From Aeromonas simiae (GTDB lineage: Bacteria; Pseudomonadota; Gammaproteobacteria; Enterobacterales; Aeromonadaceae): a DNA stretch of 64,000 bases. Location of the stretch: the NCBI RefSeq assembly GCF_000820125.1, contig NZ_CDBY01000049.1, positions 60,629-124,628 on the forward strand, in the 5' to 3' direction. The first letter of the stretch is position 1; each line of letters starts with the position of its first letter. A model generated the notes under the pieces. That model had not been told where the DNA came from. It searched no databases and was given only the letters and a program-made list of their open reading frames with translations. Position numbers and translations under genes: made by a program. Shown piece after piece: positions 63,134 to 64,000 of this stretch.

Positions 63134-64000
63134 TGAATCGCCCCTGGTTTTCTAGACACTTTGTTGCTGAAAAATAAACTGCCTTTCAAACTCTACCGGC
63201 GACAGCCCATCATTGGAACCATGACGCCTGATTGGGTTGTAAAACATCTCGATATAATCAAACACATCGCTGCGGGCTTCGTCTCTTGTCGCGTAAATCC
63301 TGCGCTTGATCCGCTCCCGTTTGAGCAACTGAAAGAAACTCTCGGCGACCGCGTTGTCGTGACAGTTACCCCGTCGGCTCATACTGCAACTCAGGTTGTG
63401 GGCCTTCAGAAAGTCTTGCCATTCACCACCGGTAAACTGGCTGCCCTGATCCGAATGCACCAGTACCGGCTGCTTGGGTTTGCGCCGCCAGACGGCCATC
63501 AATAACGCATCAACCGCCAAGTCTGCCGTCATGCGTGACTTCATCGCCCAGCCGACGATCTGGCGAGAGAACAGGTCGAGCACCACCGCCAGGTACAGCC
63601 ACCCTTCTTGAGTGCGAATGTAGGTAATGTCAGTCACCCAGATGATGTTGGGGGCTGGCACCTTAAACTGACGTGCCAGCGTGTTTGGGGCAGCTTGCGT
63701 GCTCTTGCCTCCATAATGCCCCTTGCGGCGTTGATAGCCCGTTTGCGAACGCAGTCCCTCCCGCTTCATTAATTTGGCCACACGGTGCTTGCCGCAGGCT
63801 TCCCCTGCGTCACGAAGGTCGCGATGGATCTTGCGATAACCGTAGACAGCACCACTTTCCAGCCAGGATTGCTTGACCAATCCGGTCAGTCGTTCGTCCT
63901 CCTGCTGTCGTGGCGATGTGGGCTGTTTCAACCACGCGTAGAAGCCACTTCGGTGAACCCCCAGGGTCTGGCACAGGGTAACTGGATTTGACCCCATAGG
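63134..64000 (-). mobile_element. IS3-family insertion sequence, 3' part
   Basis: The end is marked by the terminal repeat beginning TGAATCGCCCCTGGTTTTC at 63134, typical of IS3-family elements. The transposase orfB lies inside and reads toward this end. The other end and orfA are outside the window. The insertion lies upstream of the fimbrial operon on the same strand. Confidence 0.8.
63152..64000 (-). CDS. IS3-family transposase OrfB, partial at window edge
   Basis: The visible 282 codons, open to the window edge, contain the DDE integrase core: first Asp in IIWVTDITYIRT, second Asp in VHSDQGSQFTGGEW, Glu in NAVAESFFQLLKRERI. The N-terminal CQTLGVHRSGFYAWL is the usual helix-turn-helix. 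In this family OrfB is made by programmed frameshifting from orfA. The start codon here is uncertain and the true frame probably begins beyond 64000. Confidence 0.92.
   Translation of the reverse strand, partial: PMGSNPVTLCQTLGVHRSGFYAWLKQPTSPRQQEDERLTGLVKQSWLESGAVYGYRKIHRDLRDAGEACGKHRVAKLMKREGLRSQTGYQRRKGHYGGKSTQAAPNTLARQFKVPAPNIIWVTDITYIRTQEGWLYLAVVLDLFSRQIVGWAMKSRMTADLAVDALLMAVWRRKPKQPVLVHSDQGSQFTGGEWQDFLKAHNLSCSMSRRGNCHDNAVAESFFQLLKRERIKRRIYATRDEARSDVFDYIEMFYNPIRRHGSNDGLSPVEFERQFIFQQQSV

Overview
The window reads as chromosomal DNA of a gammaproteobacterium, most likely an Aeromonas. GC content is high, and gene blocks such as cysK-ptsHI-crr, rcsF-trmO, dusB-fis, mrcB-hrpB, thpR-sfsA-dksA and the puu/gab genes have the order and protein features of that group. 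The genus is inferred from familiarity with these families, not from a database search.

Layout. 1-2.7 kb: end of cydC, the Rcs sensor lipoprotein rcsF, a DUF488 gene and trmO. 2.7-4.7 kb: a ketoacyl synthase III-like gene and about 850 bp without a convincing gene. 4.7-8.7 kb: cysK and the general PTS genes ptsH-ptsI-crr behind a long regulatory region. 8.8-14.1 kb: mechanosensitive channel mscK, hns, a GNAT acetyltransferase coupled to a 56-codon YqaE/Pmp3 gene, and a SRPBCC protein. 14.2-22.3 kb: sugar genes (an orphan fructose-type EIIB, an HPr-like/EIIA protein, an AraC regulator with a frameshift, manA, psiF, a gamma-glutamyltransferase and a complete fructose-type EIIABC). 22.4-31.6 kb: putrescine and GABA catabolism (puuB, puuA, gabD, gabT) followed by two paralogous putrescine-type permeases. 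Each permease has its own promoter, a conserved structured leader and a conserved short ORF whose stop overlaps the permease start. This duplicated leader is the most interesting signal in the window.

31.7-42.2 kb: a Pho-box-controlled Na/phosphate cotransporter, an EAL protein, trhP-yfhL, a DUF481 outer-membrane protein, a TauE/SafE permease, a candidate intergenic sRNA, a PAP2 phosphatase, DUF2937, a response regulator/HD-GYP phosphodiesterase and a VOC protein. 42.2-51.1 kb: mrcB, hrpB, thpR, sfsA, dksA, prmA and a Ca/Na exchanger. 51.2-55.9 kb: a four-gene export operon (TolC-like, HlyD-like, two ABC-2 permeases) with no ATPase gene. 56.1-57.4 kb: dusB-fis.

After fis the character changes. 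A tandem repeat, an AT-rich gene remnant, a 109-bp IS5-type MITE with an intact CTAA target duplication, a chaperone-usher fimbrial operon and the end of an IS3-family element make up an accessory segment running to the window edge. No rRNA, tRNA or CRISPR array was seen.

How the genes fit together. HPr, EI and EIIA-Glc supply phosphate and CRP-dependent signalling to the fructose-type permease and orphan EII parts downstream, and manA links mannose-6-phosphate to glycolysis. PuuP-type permeases, PuuA, PuuB, GabT and GabD outline import of putrescine and conversion to succinate through glutamylated intermediates; puuC, puuD and puuR are not in this window.
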